From positions 38,259-102,258 of the forward strand of contig NZ_BBWJ01000017.1 of NCBI RefSeq assembly GCF_001463745.1: a DNA stretch of 64,000 nt, given 5' to 3'. This document shows positions 42,873-51,934 of the stretch, piece by piece; within the stretch, counting starts at the first letter, position 1; each line of letters starts with the position of its first letter. Made by a program: the position numbers and the translations under genes. Under the pieces are notes generated by a model. It saw only the letters and a list, made by a program, of their open reading frames with translations. It made no database searches and was not told the origin of the DNA. The stretch comes from Aureimonas sp. AU22. GTDB lineage: Bacteria > Pseudomonadota > Alphaproteobacteria > Rhizobiales > Rhizobiaceae.

Positions 42873-44288
42873 TTGCGCAAGAAGACGTGGATCCTGGCCT
42901 CTCTCTCTGCGCTCCTGCTGGCGACGAGTGTCGATCTGGCGAGCGCCGATACGTTGCGCGAAGCTCTGGCAAAGGCCTACGCCAACAGCCAGAGCCTGAA
43001 CGCTGCCCGCGCGCAATTGCGCGCGACCGACGAAAACGTGCCACAGGCCCGCGCAGGCCTGCGCCCGGTCATCCGTGGCGTCGTGAACACCCAGGCCTCC
43101 CGCTCGCGGACCACCTTCGGTGACAACCTCCCGAAGGAGCGGAACCGGACCGGCGCGATCACGGGCGGCATCCAGATCAACCAGACGCTGTTCGATGGCT
43201 TCCAGACGCCCAACAACGTCAATGCCGCCCAGGCTCAGGTCCGCGCGGCACAGAAGAACCTCGACAACACGGTGCAGGATACGCTGCTCGATACCGTGAC
43301 GGTCTTCATGAACGTGCGGCGTGACCGCGAAGTGGCGGCGTTCCGCCGGCAGAGCCTCGCCTTCCTGAACGAACAGGTGCGTGCGGCGCAGGCTCGCTTC
43401 GACGTGGGCGAGGGCACGCGGACCGACGTGGCGCAGGCGCAGGCACAGCAGGCGCTGGCGACCGCGCTTCTGAACACGGCGCTGTCGCAGGTGGCGAGCA
43501 GCGAGGCCCAGTATCTCGACGTCGTCGGCGATCCGCCGGGCAATCTCGAAGCCGGCACGCCGCCCAATCGCAACGCCATCCCGTCGTCGGTCGCTCAGGC
43601 CGTGAGCGTATCGCAGGAGCAGCACCCGGCGATCCAGGCGACGAAGTTCGCGGTGGATGCGGCATCCTTCCAGGTGAAGTCGGCGGAGGGCGCGGCCCTT
43701 CCGACGCTGTCGCTCACCGGTCAGGTCGAGAACTCCTACGCCCTGTCCGACCAGGACCCGAACAATCTGCCGGGCGTCGACGTCCTGACCCAGAATCAGG
43801 TCTCGGGGACGGTCGGAGCCCAGCTGTCGGTTCCTATCTACGAAGGCGGTCTCATCTCCTCCCGCGTGCGGCAGGCGAAGGAGACGCTGTCGCAGCGCCG
43901 GATCGAGGTCGACAATATCCGCGATCAGGTCCGCTCGGCGGTCGCCAGCGCCTGGGCTCAGCGCCAGGCCGCGGAAGCCAATGTGCAGGGCTATCGCGCC
44001 CAGGTGTCGGCGGCACAGCTCGCGCTGAACGGCGTCGTCGAGGAACGCAACGTGGGGCAGCGCACCACGCTCGACGTCCTGAACGCGCAGTCCGACGTCA
44101 TCACCGCGCAGATCCTTCTGGCGGGCGCGCAGCGCGACACGATCGTGGCGGCCTACACGCTATCGTCCGCGGTCGGCAGCCTTCTGCCCGATCGTCTGGC
44201 CCTGGCGGTCGATCGCTACGAGCCGGAGGAGCACTATCAGGCCGTCCAGGACAAGTGGTTCGGTCTGCGTACGCCGGACGGGCGCTGA
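42873..44288 (+). CDS. tolC: TolC family outer membrane efflux protein
   Basis: A 471-residue type I secretion/efflux outer membrane channel. A signal peptide (about 1-26, ASA cleavage) precedes two repeats of the OEP domain (about 25-230 and 250-450), rich in Gln, Ala and heptad-like coiled coil. Key segments are TLREALAKAYANSQSLNAARAQ, the DVGEGTRTDVAQAQAQ motif of repeat one and the NVGQRTTLDVLNAQSDV motif of repeat two. TTG at 42873 is chosen with GGAGA seven bases upstream; no ATG fits. tolC-popZ-valS is a conserved rhizobial order. Confidence 0.94.
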   Translation: MRKKTWILASLSALLLATSVDLASADTLREALAKAYANSQSLNAARAQLRATDENVPQARAGLRPVIRGVVNTQASRSRTTFGDNLPKERNRTGAITGGIQINQTLFDGFQTPNNVNAAQAQVRAAQKNLDNTVQDTLLDTVTVFMNVRRDREVAAFRRQSLAFLNEQVRAAQARFDVGEGTRTDVAQAQAQQALATALLNTALSQVASSEAQYLDVVGDPPGNLEAGTPPNRNAIPSSVAQAVSVSQEQHPAIQATKFAVDAASFQVKSAEGAALPTLSLTGQVENSYALSDQDPNNLPGVDVLTQNQVSGTVGAQLSVPIYEGGLISSRVRQAKETLSQRRIEVDNIRDQVRSAVASAWAQRQAAEANVQGYRAQVSAAQLALNGVVEERNVGQRTTLDVLNAQSDVITAQILLAGAQRDTIVAAYTLSSAVGSLLPDRLALAVDRYEPEEHYQAVQDKWFGLRTPDGR

Positions 44289-44446
44289 GGTTTCGTCGAG
44301 AAGCCTGCGCCCGGAGGCGGATTAAAAATTCGTTTATAAGCCGCCTTGCGAACAAGCAGGGGATTCCTGCCGCCCGACTGAAAGGCTACGCTACCCGAAG
44401 ATTCGCGTCGGGTGGCGGTCGCGAGTTCAGATCGGGTGCGGAATTC

Positions 44447-45301
44447 ATGAGCAAGGCCAGCATCGCGCAGGAACCGTCGATGGACGAGATCCTGGCATCC
44501 ATTCGGCGAATCATCGAAACGGGCGACGAGAAGGCACCGGGCGGCAGCCGGGAAGCGGCCGTTGGCGCCGCCCGGCAAATTCCGGTATTCCTGGCCGGCG
44601 CTCCCATCCACGATCTCGGTGACGCGCGCGTCGAACCTGTCTCCGCTCGATCCGATCCGCTACGTTTCCCGGCCGAACCGGCTTCGCCGGTCCCGCTGCA
44701 TGGTGCGGAGAGCGGCGACGACGACGCGTTGACTGCCGAGCTGGAGACGGAACTCGCCGCGACCTGGGAGCGTATCGAGACCGACCGCGATCGGGACGAT
44801 GCGCCCTTGCCGGTGGTTCCGCCCGCGGGCGATCGTCTGATGAATGCGAGGAGCGAAGCGATGAGCAGCGAGCCAGAGACGCATGCCTATGCGGGTCCAA
44901 CCGACGCGGTGGCGTTCCACAGCGATGCGGAAGGGAATGCGATCCGCGCACCCGCAGCCGCGCACCCGACCACCAGCTACGAGGCTCCGATGGAGCGCAG
45001 TTCGTTCGAACCTGCCAATACCGACGCTCGCGCGCAGGGAGAGGGTCCCGCCGCGTCGTCGCGCTACGGCGACACGCCTCCGCCGCTCGTGTCGCCCGCG
45101 ACGGGCCAGCTTGTCGGCGCGTCGTTCAACGAGCTCGCCGAGGCGATCCGACAGGGCGAGTTGCGGTCCCTGGAAGCGATGGCGCAGGAGATGCTGCAGC
45201 CGATGCTGCGCGATTGGCTCGACGACAATCTGCCGAAGATGGTGGAGCGGCTGATCCGCGAGGAGATCGAGCGTCTGGCACGCGGCGGCGCCAAACGTTG
45301 A
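44447..45301 (+). CDS. popZ: PopZ-like polar organising protein (DUF2497)
   Basis: A 284-residue protein with the architecture of PopZ: a conserved N-terminal helix (SMDEILASIRRII, about 10-22), a long acidic, Pro/Ala-rich disordered centre (30-200), and C-terminal helices LRSLEAMAQEMLQPMLRDWLD with NLPKMVERLIREEIERLA. PopZ forms a polar matrix that anchors ParB and other cell-cycle proteins. The gene lies between tolC and valS, as in related species. Its ATG is 158 bases after the tolC stop. Confidence 0.88.
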   Translation: MSKASIAQEPSMDEILASIRRIIETGDEKAPGGSREAAVGAARQIPVFLAGAPIHDLGDARVEPVSARSDPLRFPAEPASPVPLHGAESGDDDALTAELETELAATWERIETDRDRDDAPLPVVPPAGDRLMNARSEAMSSEPETHAYAGPTDAVAFHSDAEGNAIRAPAAAHPTTSYEAPMERSSFEPANTDARAQGEGPAASSRYGDTPPPLVSPATGQLVGASFNELAEAIRQGELRSLEAMAQEMLQPMLRDWLDDNLPKMVERLIREEIERLARGGAKR

Positions 45302-45336
45302 GGTTCACGCGCGTTCGAACAGGCTGACAGGAGAGG

Positions 45337-45366
45337 GGACGCGTTCCGGAAGGGGCGCGTCCTTCG
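45337..45366 (+). terminator. Hairpin after popZ
   Basis: GGACGCG and CGCGTCC form a seven-base-pair stem around a twelve-base loop, ending in TTCG about 36 bases after the popZ stop. It is a candidate terminator or pause site before valS; the T-tract is short. Confidence 0.4.
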
Positions 45367-45469
45367 TGCATTCTGGCGACTGCGTTCCCGTGGGTACCGG
45401 GCTTCGTTGACATCGCAGGCATCTTCCCCGAAACCCGGACGCGATTTCGACCGATCTGGATGTCCGCCC

Positions 45470-48241
45470 ATGGAGAAGACCTACGACGCCGCCGCGATCG
45501 AGCCACGCGTGGCCGATCGCTGGGAGGCTGCCGACGCGTTTCGCGCCGGTGCCGGAGCCAAGCCAGGCGCCGATCCGTTCTCCATCGTCATCCCGCCGCC
45601 CAACGTCACCGGCTCCCTGCATATCGGCCACGCGCTGAACAACACGCTGCAGGACATCCTCGTGCGGCATCGCCGGATGCTGGGGCAGAACGTCCTGTGG
45701 CAGCCGGGGCTCGACCATGCCGGCATCGCGACGCAGATGGTGGTGGAGCGGCAGCTCGCCGAGCGCGGGGAGCCCGGCCGACGCGCCATGGGGCGCGAAG
45801 CCTTCATCGAGCGAGTGTGGACGTGGAAGGGCGAATCGGGCGGAGCGATCCTTGGCCAGCTTCGCCGGCTCGGCGCGTCCTGCGACTGGTCCCGCGAGCG
45901 TTTCACCATGGACGAGGGCCTGTCGCGAGCGGTCCGGCGGGTGTTCGTGCATCTGCACCGCGAGGGGCTGATCTACCGCGACAAGCGGCTGGTGAACTGG
46001 GATCCGAAGCTCCTCACCGCGATTTCGGACATCGAGGTCGAGCAACGCGAGATCCGCGGCCACCTCTGGCATTTCCGCTACCCGGTGGAGGGGCGCGACT
46101 TCGATCCGGCCAACCCCGAGACCTTCATTACCGTTGCGACCACACGGCCGGAAACGATGCTCGGCGACTCGGGCGTGGCGGTCAACGGATCGGACGAGCG
46201 CTACGAAGGGCTGGTGGGCAAGAACGTCCGCCTGCCGCTGGTCGGCCGCGTCATCCCCGTAGTGGCCGACGACTATGCCGACCCGGAAGCGGGATCGGGC
46301 GCGGTGAAGATCACCCCCGCGCACGATTTCAACGATTTCGAGGTCGGTGAACGGCACGGGCTGGCGCGCATCTCCGTTCTGGCGCCGGACGCGACAATCT
46401 CGATTCGCGACAACGCCGAGTTCTTGGAGGGCCTGTTCCCGGCCGATGGCGAGCGCGCCGTGGCGATGTTCGAGGGCCTCGACCGTTTCGCCGCGCGCAA
46501 GCTCATCGTCGACTGGATGGACGGCGAGGGCTATCTCGCCAAGGTCGACGATCACGTCCACATGGTGCCGCATGGCGACCGCGGCGGCGTGCCGATCGAG
46601 CCGTTCCTGACCGACCAATGGTATGTCGACACCAAGACCCTGGCGCAGCCCGCGATTGCGAGCGTTCGCGAGGGACGTACCACCTTCGTGCCGCGCAACT
46701 GGGAGAAAACCTATTTCGACTGGATGGAGAACATCCAGCCCTGGTGCATTTCAAGACAGCTCTGGTGGGGACACCAGATCCCCGCCTGGTACGGGCCGGA
46801 TGGCACCGTGTTCGTGGACGAGGACGAGGAGGCGGTCGCCGGTGCGGCGCTGGCCCACTACGTCACCAACGGCACGCTGACGGATGCGCAGGCGCGCGAG
46901 ATGGCCGAGACCGGCACCGTCTTCGACGGCTTCCTGCGACGCGACGAGGACGTTCTCGACACCTGGTTCTCGTCGGCGCTCTGGCCGTTCTCGACGCTTG
47001 GCTGGCCCGACCAGACGCCGGAGCTGGCGACCTACTATCCGACCAGCGTCCTCGTCAGCGGCTTCGACATCATCTTCTTCTGGGTCGCCCGGATGATGAT
47101 GATGGGCCTGCATTTCACCGGGCAGGAGCCGTTCGGCACCGTCTACATGCATGCTCTCGTTCGCGACAAGAACGGGGCGAAGATGTCGAAGTCCAAGGGC
47201 AACGTCGTCGACCCGCTCGACCTGATCGACGAGTTCGGGGCCGACGCGCTTCGGTTCACTCTGGCGATCTTGGCGGCGCAGGGGCGGGACGTGAAGCTCG
47301 ATCCGCAGCGGATCAGCGGCTACCGGAACTTCGGCACGAAGCTTTGGAACGCGACGCGCTTCGCTGAGATGAATGGCGCCGAGCACAACGTCGTCGTCGA
47401 CCCGGCAACGCTGACGCTGCCGCTGAACCGTTGGCTGATGAGCGAGTTGGCGACCGCGATCTCCGAGGTGGACGACGCGCTGGGCGCCTATCGCTTCAAC
47501 GATGCGGCCGCGGCGATCTACCGCTTCACCTGGAACACGGTCTGCGATTGGTATCTGGAGCTCGCAAAGCCGGTCTTCCTGGGCGAGGACGAGGCGGCCA
47601 AGACCGAGACGCGACGGGTCACGGGTTTCGTGCTCGACCGGGTCTATGCCCTGCTGCATCCGTTCATGCCCTTCCTCACGGAAGAGCTGTGGGCGGCAAC
47701 GGCGGGCGAGCGGCCACGCGATGGGCTGCTCTGCCACGGCGAGTGGCCGGTTCTCGTGTTCCACGACGAGGATGCTGCGAGCGACCTGAACTGGCTGGTG
47801 GGATTGGTCGGCGAGATCCGCTCGATCCGTTCCGAGATGAACGTGCCGCCCGGTGCCGAAGCTCCGCTCGTCGCCGTGGGCGCCGACGAACTCACGCGCG
47901 GGCGTCTCGTCCGGCACGACGCGGCGTTGCGGCGTCTTGCGCGTCTGTCGAGTATCGAAACCACTGATAGCGCGCCGCCCCAGTCGGTGCAGTTCGTGCT
48001 CGATACGCGGTCCTACGCCCTGCCGCTGGCCGGCATGATCGACATCGCAGCGGAGATCGCCCGCCTGTCGAAGGCGGCGGACAAGGCGAAGACCGAGGTC
48101 GAGCGCATCGACAAGAAGCTCGGGAACGAGAAGTTCGTGGCGAACGCGCCGGACGAGGTCGTGGCGCAGGAGCGGGAGAAGCGCGCAGCCTATCTCGCCG
48201 AAGCCGAGAAGCTGCAAGCCGCACTGACGATGCTGCGCTGA
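45470..48241 (+). CDS. valS: Valyl-tRNA synthetase
   Basis: A 923-residue class I aminoacyl-tRNA synthetase that charges tRNA-Val. The HIGH motif is at 51-54 in NVTGSLHIGH, the KMSKS motif at 571-575. The editing (CP1) domain lies between (about 190-340, with VATTRPETMLGDSG). A C-terminal coiled-coil tail (about 860-920) ends the protein. Length and domain order are standard. ATG 45470 is chosen by homology; the frame extends 21 codons upstream. Two consecutive perfect hairpins lie just after the stop. Confidence 0.97.
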   Translation: MEKTYDAAAIEPRVADRWEAADAFRAGAGAKPGADPFSIVIPPPNVTGSLHIGHALNNTLQDILVRHRRMLGQNVLWQPGLDHAGIATQMVVERQLAERGEPGRRAMGREAFIERVWTWKGESGGAILGQLRRLGASCDWSRERFTMDEGLSRAVRRVFVHLHREGLIYRDKRLVNWDPKLLTAISDIEVEQREIRGHLWHFRYPVEGRDFDPANPETFITVATTRPETMLGDSGVAVNGSDERYEGLVGKNVRLPLVGRVIPVVADDYADPEAGSGAVKITPAHDFNDFEVGERHGLARISVLAPDATISIRDNAEFLEGLFPADGERAVAMFEGLDRFAARKLIVDWMDGEGYLAKVDDHVHMVPHGDRGGVPIEPFLTDQWYVDTKTLAQPAIASVREGRTTFVPRNWEKTYFDWMENIQPWCISRQLWWGHQIPAWYGPDGTVFVDEDEEAVAGAALAHYVTNGTLTDAQAREMAETGTVFDGFLRRDEDVLDTWFSSALWPFSTLGWPDQTPELATYYPTSVLVSGFDIIFFWVARMMMMGLHFTGQEPFGTVYMHALVRDKNGAKMSKSKGNVVDPLDLIDEFGADALRFTLAILAAQGRDVKLDPQRISGYRNFGTKLWNATRFAEMNGAEHNVVVDPATLTLPLNRWLMSELATAISEVDDALGAYRFNDAAAAIYRFTWNTVCDWYLELAKPVFLGEDEAAKTETRRVTGFVLDRVYALLHPFMPFLTEELWAATAGERPRDGLLCHGEWPVLVFHDEDAASDLNWLVGLVGEIRSIRSEMNVPPGAEAPLVAVGADELTRGRLVRHDAALRRLARLSSIETTDSAPPQSVQFVLDTRSYALPLAGMIDIAAEIARLSKAADKAKTEVERIDKKLGNEKFVANAPDEVVAQEREKRAAYLAEAEKLQAALTMLR

Positions 48242-48568
48242 TCGAAGCGAACCGCCACCGTTGCAGGAGCCTGTAGCGTTCCGGCAACGGTGGCGGACTT
48301 CTTCCGTTTACGGAAGAATTCCCGGCATACGCGCAATGCGGTGACCAGCGGTTATCCCTCCGGCGACATGCGCTTTGTCTCCGGTCATTATCAATAGCTT
48401 ACGGCCCCAAACCTCCGATACCAGTTCAATAGCTGGTGGCGTCTAGCCGTCTTTCGCCAACCTTTCTCCTTGTTCTCGCCCGTATTCCCATTGCGGCAGC
48501 GGCATGACACGGTTCCGTCATGCGAGCGTGGGGTGGCGCTCGGAAGAAGACTGGTTCGGGGGAAAAGC
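48242..48568. other. Intergenic region valS / porin gene with tandem hairpins
   Basis: No gene is supported in these 327 bases. Two perfect stem-loops follow valS. The first pairs CCGCCACCGTTGC (48252-48264) with GCAACGGTGGCGG (48284-48296), 13 base pairs with a 19-base loop. The second pairs TTCTTCCG (48299-48306) with CGGAAGAA (48311-48318) around TTTA. Neither has a T-tract. Further on, an inverted repeat (48502-48523) probably lies in the promoter region of the porin gene, and GGGGGA precedes its ATG. Confidence 0.65.
48502..48523 (+). promoter_or_regulatory. Inverted repeat upstream of the FadL-type porin gene
   Basis: GCATGAC and GTCATGC form a perfect seven-base inverted repeat separated by eight bases, 46 bases before the ATG. 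The spacing suits a dimeric regulator binding site, but the family cannot be named. Confidence 0.35.
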
Positions 48569-49921
48569 ATGAGCGGTTTCAAGGCGCGGCTGGCGCAGAC
48601 GACATTTCTGGTTCTCCTGGGCGCGACGGCCGCGCAGGCAGGCGGTTTCCAGCGTGGCACGGCCGACACGGACGTGCTGTACGACGCGACTCCGTTCAGC
48701 ACCCGGCTCGGGTTCACCTACGTCAATCCGGCGCGCGGCTTTGACCGCGTCAACGGCGTGTCGGGTGATTTCGGCGACTATACCGGCAACTACATGATCC
48801 CGAGCGCCGCGCTGAAGCTCGGCAACGATACGGTCGCCTGCGTCGGCAACTACGTCGAATCCTTCGCGGCGGAAGGCGACTACTCGTCGCTACCGGGCGG
48901 CGCGCAGCCCGCAGCTTTCCCCGGCGGTTCGCGCGTTCGCGACCTCGAGTTCGACTCCAACGAGATCAGCGCGACCTGCCGCGTCAGCTATGCGACGAAC
49001 GGCATGCGCTTCAGCCTGCTCGGCGGTGTGTTCGGGGAAGACTTCAACTTCAACGGCACGAGCCTCGCCAACCGGAACCTCGGCGCGACGCTGCCGGGCA
49101 GCCTGCAGGCCGCTCTCGGCTCGGTGGGCGGACAGCTTCTCCTGCCGGTCGCCCTGACGGCGGACACCAGCGCCGACTTCACGGCCGGCTTCCGCATCGG
49201 CGCGGCGTTCGAGATCCCCGAGATCGCGCTGCGTGCCCAGGTGCTCTACCGCTCGGAGGTCGAGCACGACGACATCACCGGCAACGGTACGTTGGTCGCC
49301 AGCAACAACGCTTTCGTGCAGCTCGCCGATGGGCGCCAGCTGTCGATCCCGACCGCCGCGGCCTTTCTGGCCCAGCAGGGCATCACCGTGCCCCCATCGC
49401 TGATCGCGGCGCTGCCGACCGGCGGTACGGTGCTGGCGGGCAATCTGCCGGCCTTCCAGAACACGGCGACCAGCCCCCAGAGCCTCTACGTCAATGCTCA
49501 GACGGGCATTGCGGAAGGCACACTTCTGCTGGCCTCCTTCCGCTGGACGGACTGGAGCAGCAACCGCGAAGTCATCACGACGGTCGCGGGCAATTCCAGC
49601 ACCAGCCCTTACTACTGGGACGACGGCTACACCGCGACCATCGGCATCGGCCGGGCCTTCAACGAGAATGTCTCGGGCAGCGTGTCGATCGGCTACGACA
49701 GCGGTGTCTCGACGGGCGCGGAAACCACCTACACCGACCTCTACACCCTGTCCGGCGGCCTCGCGCTGAAGAACAACGATTGGGCGGAACTGCGCGTCGG
49801 CGGCCTGATCGGCTACTGGACGGACGGCGAGCAGCGGCGCTCGGACGGCGCTCTCTTCGACGCCGACGTCGGCAACGACTGGGTCTACGCCGCGAACGTG
49901 TCACTGAAGCTTACGTTCTGA
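48569..49921 (+). CDS. OmpP1/FadL family outer membrane transporter
   Basis: A 450-residue outer membrane beta-barrel protein. A signal peptide (about 1-24, ending AQA) leads into the conserved N-terminal start GGFQRGTADTDVLYD, which forms the FadL-type plug. Alternating amphipathic strands end with the C-terminal aromatic VYAANVSLKLTF typical of outer membrane barrels. FadL proteins take up long-chain fatty acids and other hydrophobic compounds; the ligand here is unknown. The ATG at 48569 follows GGGGGA. A hairpin terminator follows the stop. Confidence 0.9.
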   Translation: MSGFKARLAQTTFLVLLGATAAQAGGFQRGTADTDVLYDATPFSTRLGFTYVNPARGFDRVNGVSGDFGDYTGNYMIPSAALKLGNDTVACVGNYVESFAAEGDYSSLPGGAQPAAFPGGSRVRDLEFDSNEISATCRVSYATNGMRFSLLGGVFGEDFNFNGTSLANRNLGATLPGSLQAALGSVGGQLLLPVALTADTSADFTAGFRIGAAFEIPEIALRAQVLYRSEVEHDDITGNGTLVASNNAFVQLADGRQLSIPTAAAFLAQQGITVPPSLIAALPTGGTVLAGNLPAFQNTATSPQSLYVNAQTGIAEGTLLLASFRWTDWSSNREVITTVAGNSSTSPYYWDDGYTATIGIGRAFNENVSGSVSIGYDSGVSTGAETTYTDLYTLSGGLALKNNDWAELRVGGLIGYWTDGEQRRSDGALFDADVGNDWVYAANVSLKLTF

Positions 49922-50253
49922 CCGTCTTGCGTTCTTTGAACGGCGGCGTCGACCAGGGTTGGCGCCGCCGTTTGCGTTTCCGAGCGTTCGCGAACTGTGG
50001 AGCCACGGCAACACTATTGCAGGCAAGCATCGCCTATAAGCTGTGCGCAGGACGAATGCCGTGCTGCCGCCATAAAGGCGGACCACCCACGACTCCGAAG
50101 CACGGGGACGGAATTCACAGGGCATGATGGCGCAAGCTGTTTTTCCGAACCTCGATGCGGAGGGACGGATCATGAAGACGACACGGAATCAATACGGACT
50201 GTCGTGTTCGGGTGGACGTCCTGCGTCGGCCTCTCGATCCGCTCTTGGCTGCG
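49922..50253. other. Intergenic region porin gene / exoR
   Basis: A 332-base region. It begins with the porin gene terminator (49939-49974). The middle 190 bases show no gene or clear promoter that I can identify. Towards the end, GCGGAGGG stands before an ATG at 50172 that opens a 36-codon frame running into exoR in another reading frame. That frame is listed separately. The region would be expected to carry the exoR promoter. Confidence 0.5.
49939..49974 (+). terminator. Intrinsic terminator after the porin gene
   Basis: AACGGCGGCG and CGCCGCCGTT form a perfect ten-base-pair stem with a 14-base loop, followed by TTTGCGTTT. It lies 17 bases after the porin stop. Confidence 0.75.
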
Positions 50254-50282
50254 ATGCGACCCACGGCGATGTTGCGTCTTAA
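50172..50282 (+). CDS. Putative leader peptide overlapping the exoR start
   Basis: A 36-codon frame from ATG 50172 to TAA 50280. It is preceded by GCGGAGGGACGGATC, the best ribosome-binding site in the region. The peptide (MKTTRNQYGL..., rich in Ser, Ala and Gly) matches no family I know. Its end overlaps the exoR start codons in a different frame, and exoR has no strong ribosome-binding site of its own, so translation may be coupled. It could also be a chance frame. Confidence 0.4.
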   Translation: MKTTRNQYGLSCSGGRPASASRSALGCDATHGDVAS

Positions 50283-51081
50283 CGCCTTCCGCGCGGCCGG
50301 TATCCTTTCAGTTCTGGTCGCTTGCGGCCCGGCGCTGGCGCTGGATCCGGCTGCGAACCCCGTTCTCAAGTCGCCGTCCAGTCCGCGCGACGTCTTCTCG
50401 ATGGGATTTGCCGCCTACAAGCGGGGCGAGACCGCCGCCGCGATCGACGCGCTTCAGCATGCCGCCAAGCTCGGGCATGCCGGCGCGCGCTGGAAGCTCG
50501 GCCAGATGTACGCCGCCGGCGACGGGGTGACGGAAGACGATTTCGAAGCCTTCAAGATGTTCGAGCAGATCGTGCGCGATCAGGAGGACGACACGGCGTC
50601 GTCGCCCAATGCTCCCTATGTCGTCAGCGCAGTTCTGGCGCTGGCCGAATACGTGCGCGCCGGCATCTCGGGCACGCCGGTGAAGGCCGACGCCGTTCAG
50701 GCGCGTCAGCTTTACACGCACGCGGCGACCTATTTCGGCGACGCCCGCGCCCAGTTCGAGCTCGGTCGCATGCTGCTGGCAGGCGAGGGCGGACGCGCGA
50801 ACCCGCGGCAGGCGGCTCGTTGGCTCAAGCTCTCTGCCCACAAGGGATATGCCAAGGCGGAAGCGCTGCTCGGCTACCTGATCTTCGACGGCGAGGCGAT
50901 CTCCATGCGCGCCGAGCCGGCGCGGGGTCTTGCCATGCTTACCCGCGCCTACATGCAGGCCGCACCGCAGGACCGCGACTGGATCCGCCCCCTCCAGGAG
51001 GAAGCCTTCTCGCTTTCGTCCGAGGACGATCGCAAGACCGCGATCGCGTTTGCCGAAAGCACCGGCGGCCCTGCCAAGTAG
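50254..51081 (+). CDS. exoR: ExoR-like periplasmic Sel1-repeat regulator
   Basis: A 275-residue exported protein with a signal peptide (about 6-31) and at least three Sel1/TPR-like repeats. The repeat motifs are ALQHAAKLGHAGARWKLGQMYAAGDGV, ARQLYTHAATYFGDARAQFELGRMLLAGEG and ARWLKLSAHKGYAKAEALLGYL; the end reads EAFSLSSEDDRKTA. This order matches ExoR of Sinorhizobium, the periplasmic inhibitor of the ExoS-ChvI two-component system that controls exopolysaccharide and motility. The start is uncertain: ATG 50254 or 50269 both give a signal peptide and neither has a strong ribosome-binding site. A short frame overlaps it. Confidence 0.85.
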   Translation: MRPTAMLRLNAFRAAGILSVLVACGPALALDPAANPVLKSPSSPRDVFSMGFAAYKRGETAAAIDALQHAAKLGHAGARWKLGQMYAAGDGVTEDDFEAFKMFEQIVRDQEDDTASSPNAPYVVSAVLALAEYVRAGISGTPVKADAVQARQLYTHAATYFGDARAQFELGRMLLAGEGGRANPRQAARWLKLSAHKGYAKAEALLGYLIFDGEAISMRAEPARGLAMLTRAYMQAAPQDRDWIRPLQEEAFSLSSEDDRKTAIAFAESTGGPAK

Positions 51082-51085
51082 GCAA

Positions 51086-51880
51086 TCAGCGCAACGCTGC
51101 GGGGTCGATCTCGATCACCACCGGAACGTGGTCGGACGGCTTTTCCCAACCCCGGACATGCTTGTCGATCGCCACCGACCGCAATGCTCCCGCCGCCTCC
51201 GGCGAAAGCGCGACATGGTCGATGCGGATGCCGTTGTTCTTCTGCCAGGCGCCGGCCTGATAGTCCCAGAACGTATAGGTCTCGCTGCGATCCGTTGCCG
51301 CGCGCACCGCGTCGGTGAGCCCGAGGTTGAGGAGCCGGCGATAGGCTTCACGGCTCTCGGGCTGGTAGAGGGCGTCGTCGACCCAGGCCGCCGGGTTCTT
51401 CACGTCTTCCGGCTGGGGAATGACGTTGTAGTCGCCCGCCAGCACGAATGGCGTTTCTTCGGCGAGACGTAGCCGCGCATGGGCCTCGAGACGTTTCATC
51501 CAGGCCAGCTTGTAGGTGAACTTCTCGGTGCCGATCGGATTGCCGTTCGGCAGGTAGAGCGAGGCGAAGCGCAGGCGTTTGCCTTCGATGTCCCAGGTGC
51601 CCTCGATGAAGCGCGCCTGTTCGTCGGCATCGTCTCCGGGCAGGCCGCGTTCCACCGTCGTCGGCGCTTCCCGAGACAGGAGCGCGACGCCGTTGAAACC
51701 CTTCTGGCCGTGCGTTTGCACATGCCAGCCGCGCCATTCGAGTTCGACGCGGGGGAAGCCTTCATCGACGCTCTTGATCTCCTGCAGGCCCACGATGTCG
51801 GGTTTGCGCTCGTCCAACCACGCCAGGAGCGTGTCGAGCCGTGCTTTCACGCCGTTGATGTTCCAGGTGGCGAGCAGCAT
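51086..51880 (-). CDS. xth: Exodeoxyribonuclease III
   Basis: A 264-residue AP endonuclease/3'-5' exonuclease of the XthA family acting in base-excision repair. The motifs are ATWNINGVKARL at the N-terminus, the catalytic Glu in LQEIKS, FNGVALLSR, AGDYNVIPQPEDV with the catalytic Asp and Asn, and the C-terminal SDHVPVV with catalytic Asp-His. ATG 51880 chosen by homology; the frame is open far upstream. An eleven-base-pair hairpin lies nine bases upstream of the ATG, between it and erpA. It abuts the end of exoR convergently. Confidence 0.95.
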   Translation of the reverse strand: MLLATWNINGVKARLDTLLAWLDERKPDIVGLQEIKSVDEGFPRVELEWRGWHVQTHGQKGFNGVALLSREAPTTVERGLPGDDADEQARFIEGTWDIEGKRLRFASLYLPNGNPIGTEKFTYKLAWMKRLEAHARLRLAEETPFVLAGDYNVIPQPEDVKNPAAWVDDALYQPESREAYRRLLNLGLTDAVRAATDRSETYTFWDYQAGAWQKNNGIRIDHVALSPEAAGALRSVAIDKHVRGWEKPSDHVPVVIEIDPAALR

Positions 51881-51889
51881 GGGTCGTGT

Positions 51890-51934
51890 CCGGGCCGTGA
51901 GAAGGTGGCTGAGGCCATGCCCTTCACGGCCCGG
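51890..51934 (-). promoter_or_regulatory. Hairpin just before the xth start
   Basis: CCGGGCCGTGA (51890-51900) and TCACGGCCCGG (51924-51934) form a perfect eleven-base-pair stem with a 23-base loop. On the minus strand it begins six bases after the erpA stop and ends nine bases before the xth ATG, with no T-tract. It may terminate erpA transcription or occlude the xth ribosome-binding region. Confidence 0.45.

Noticed and set aside
48391..48717. Minus-strand frame of about 108 codons in the valS-porin gap
   Set aside because: It overlaps the porin signal peptide region antisense, has no ribosome-binding site and no domain; the hairpins and repeat explain the gap better.
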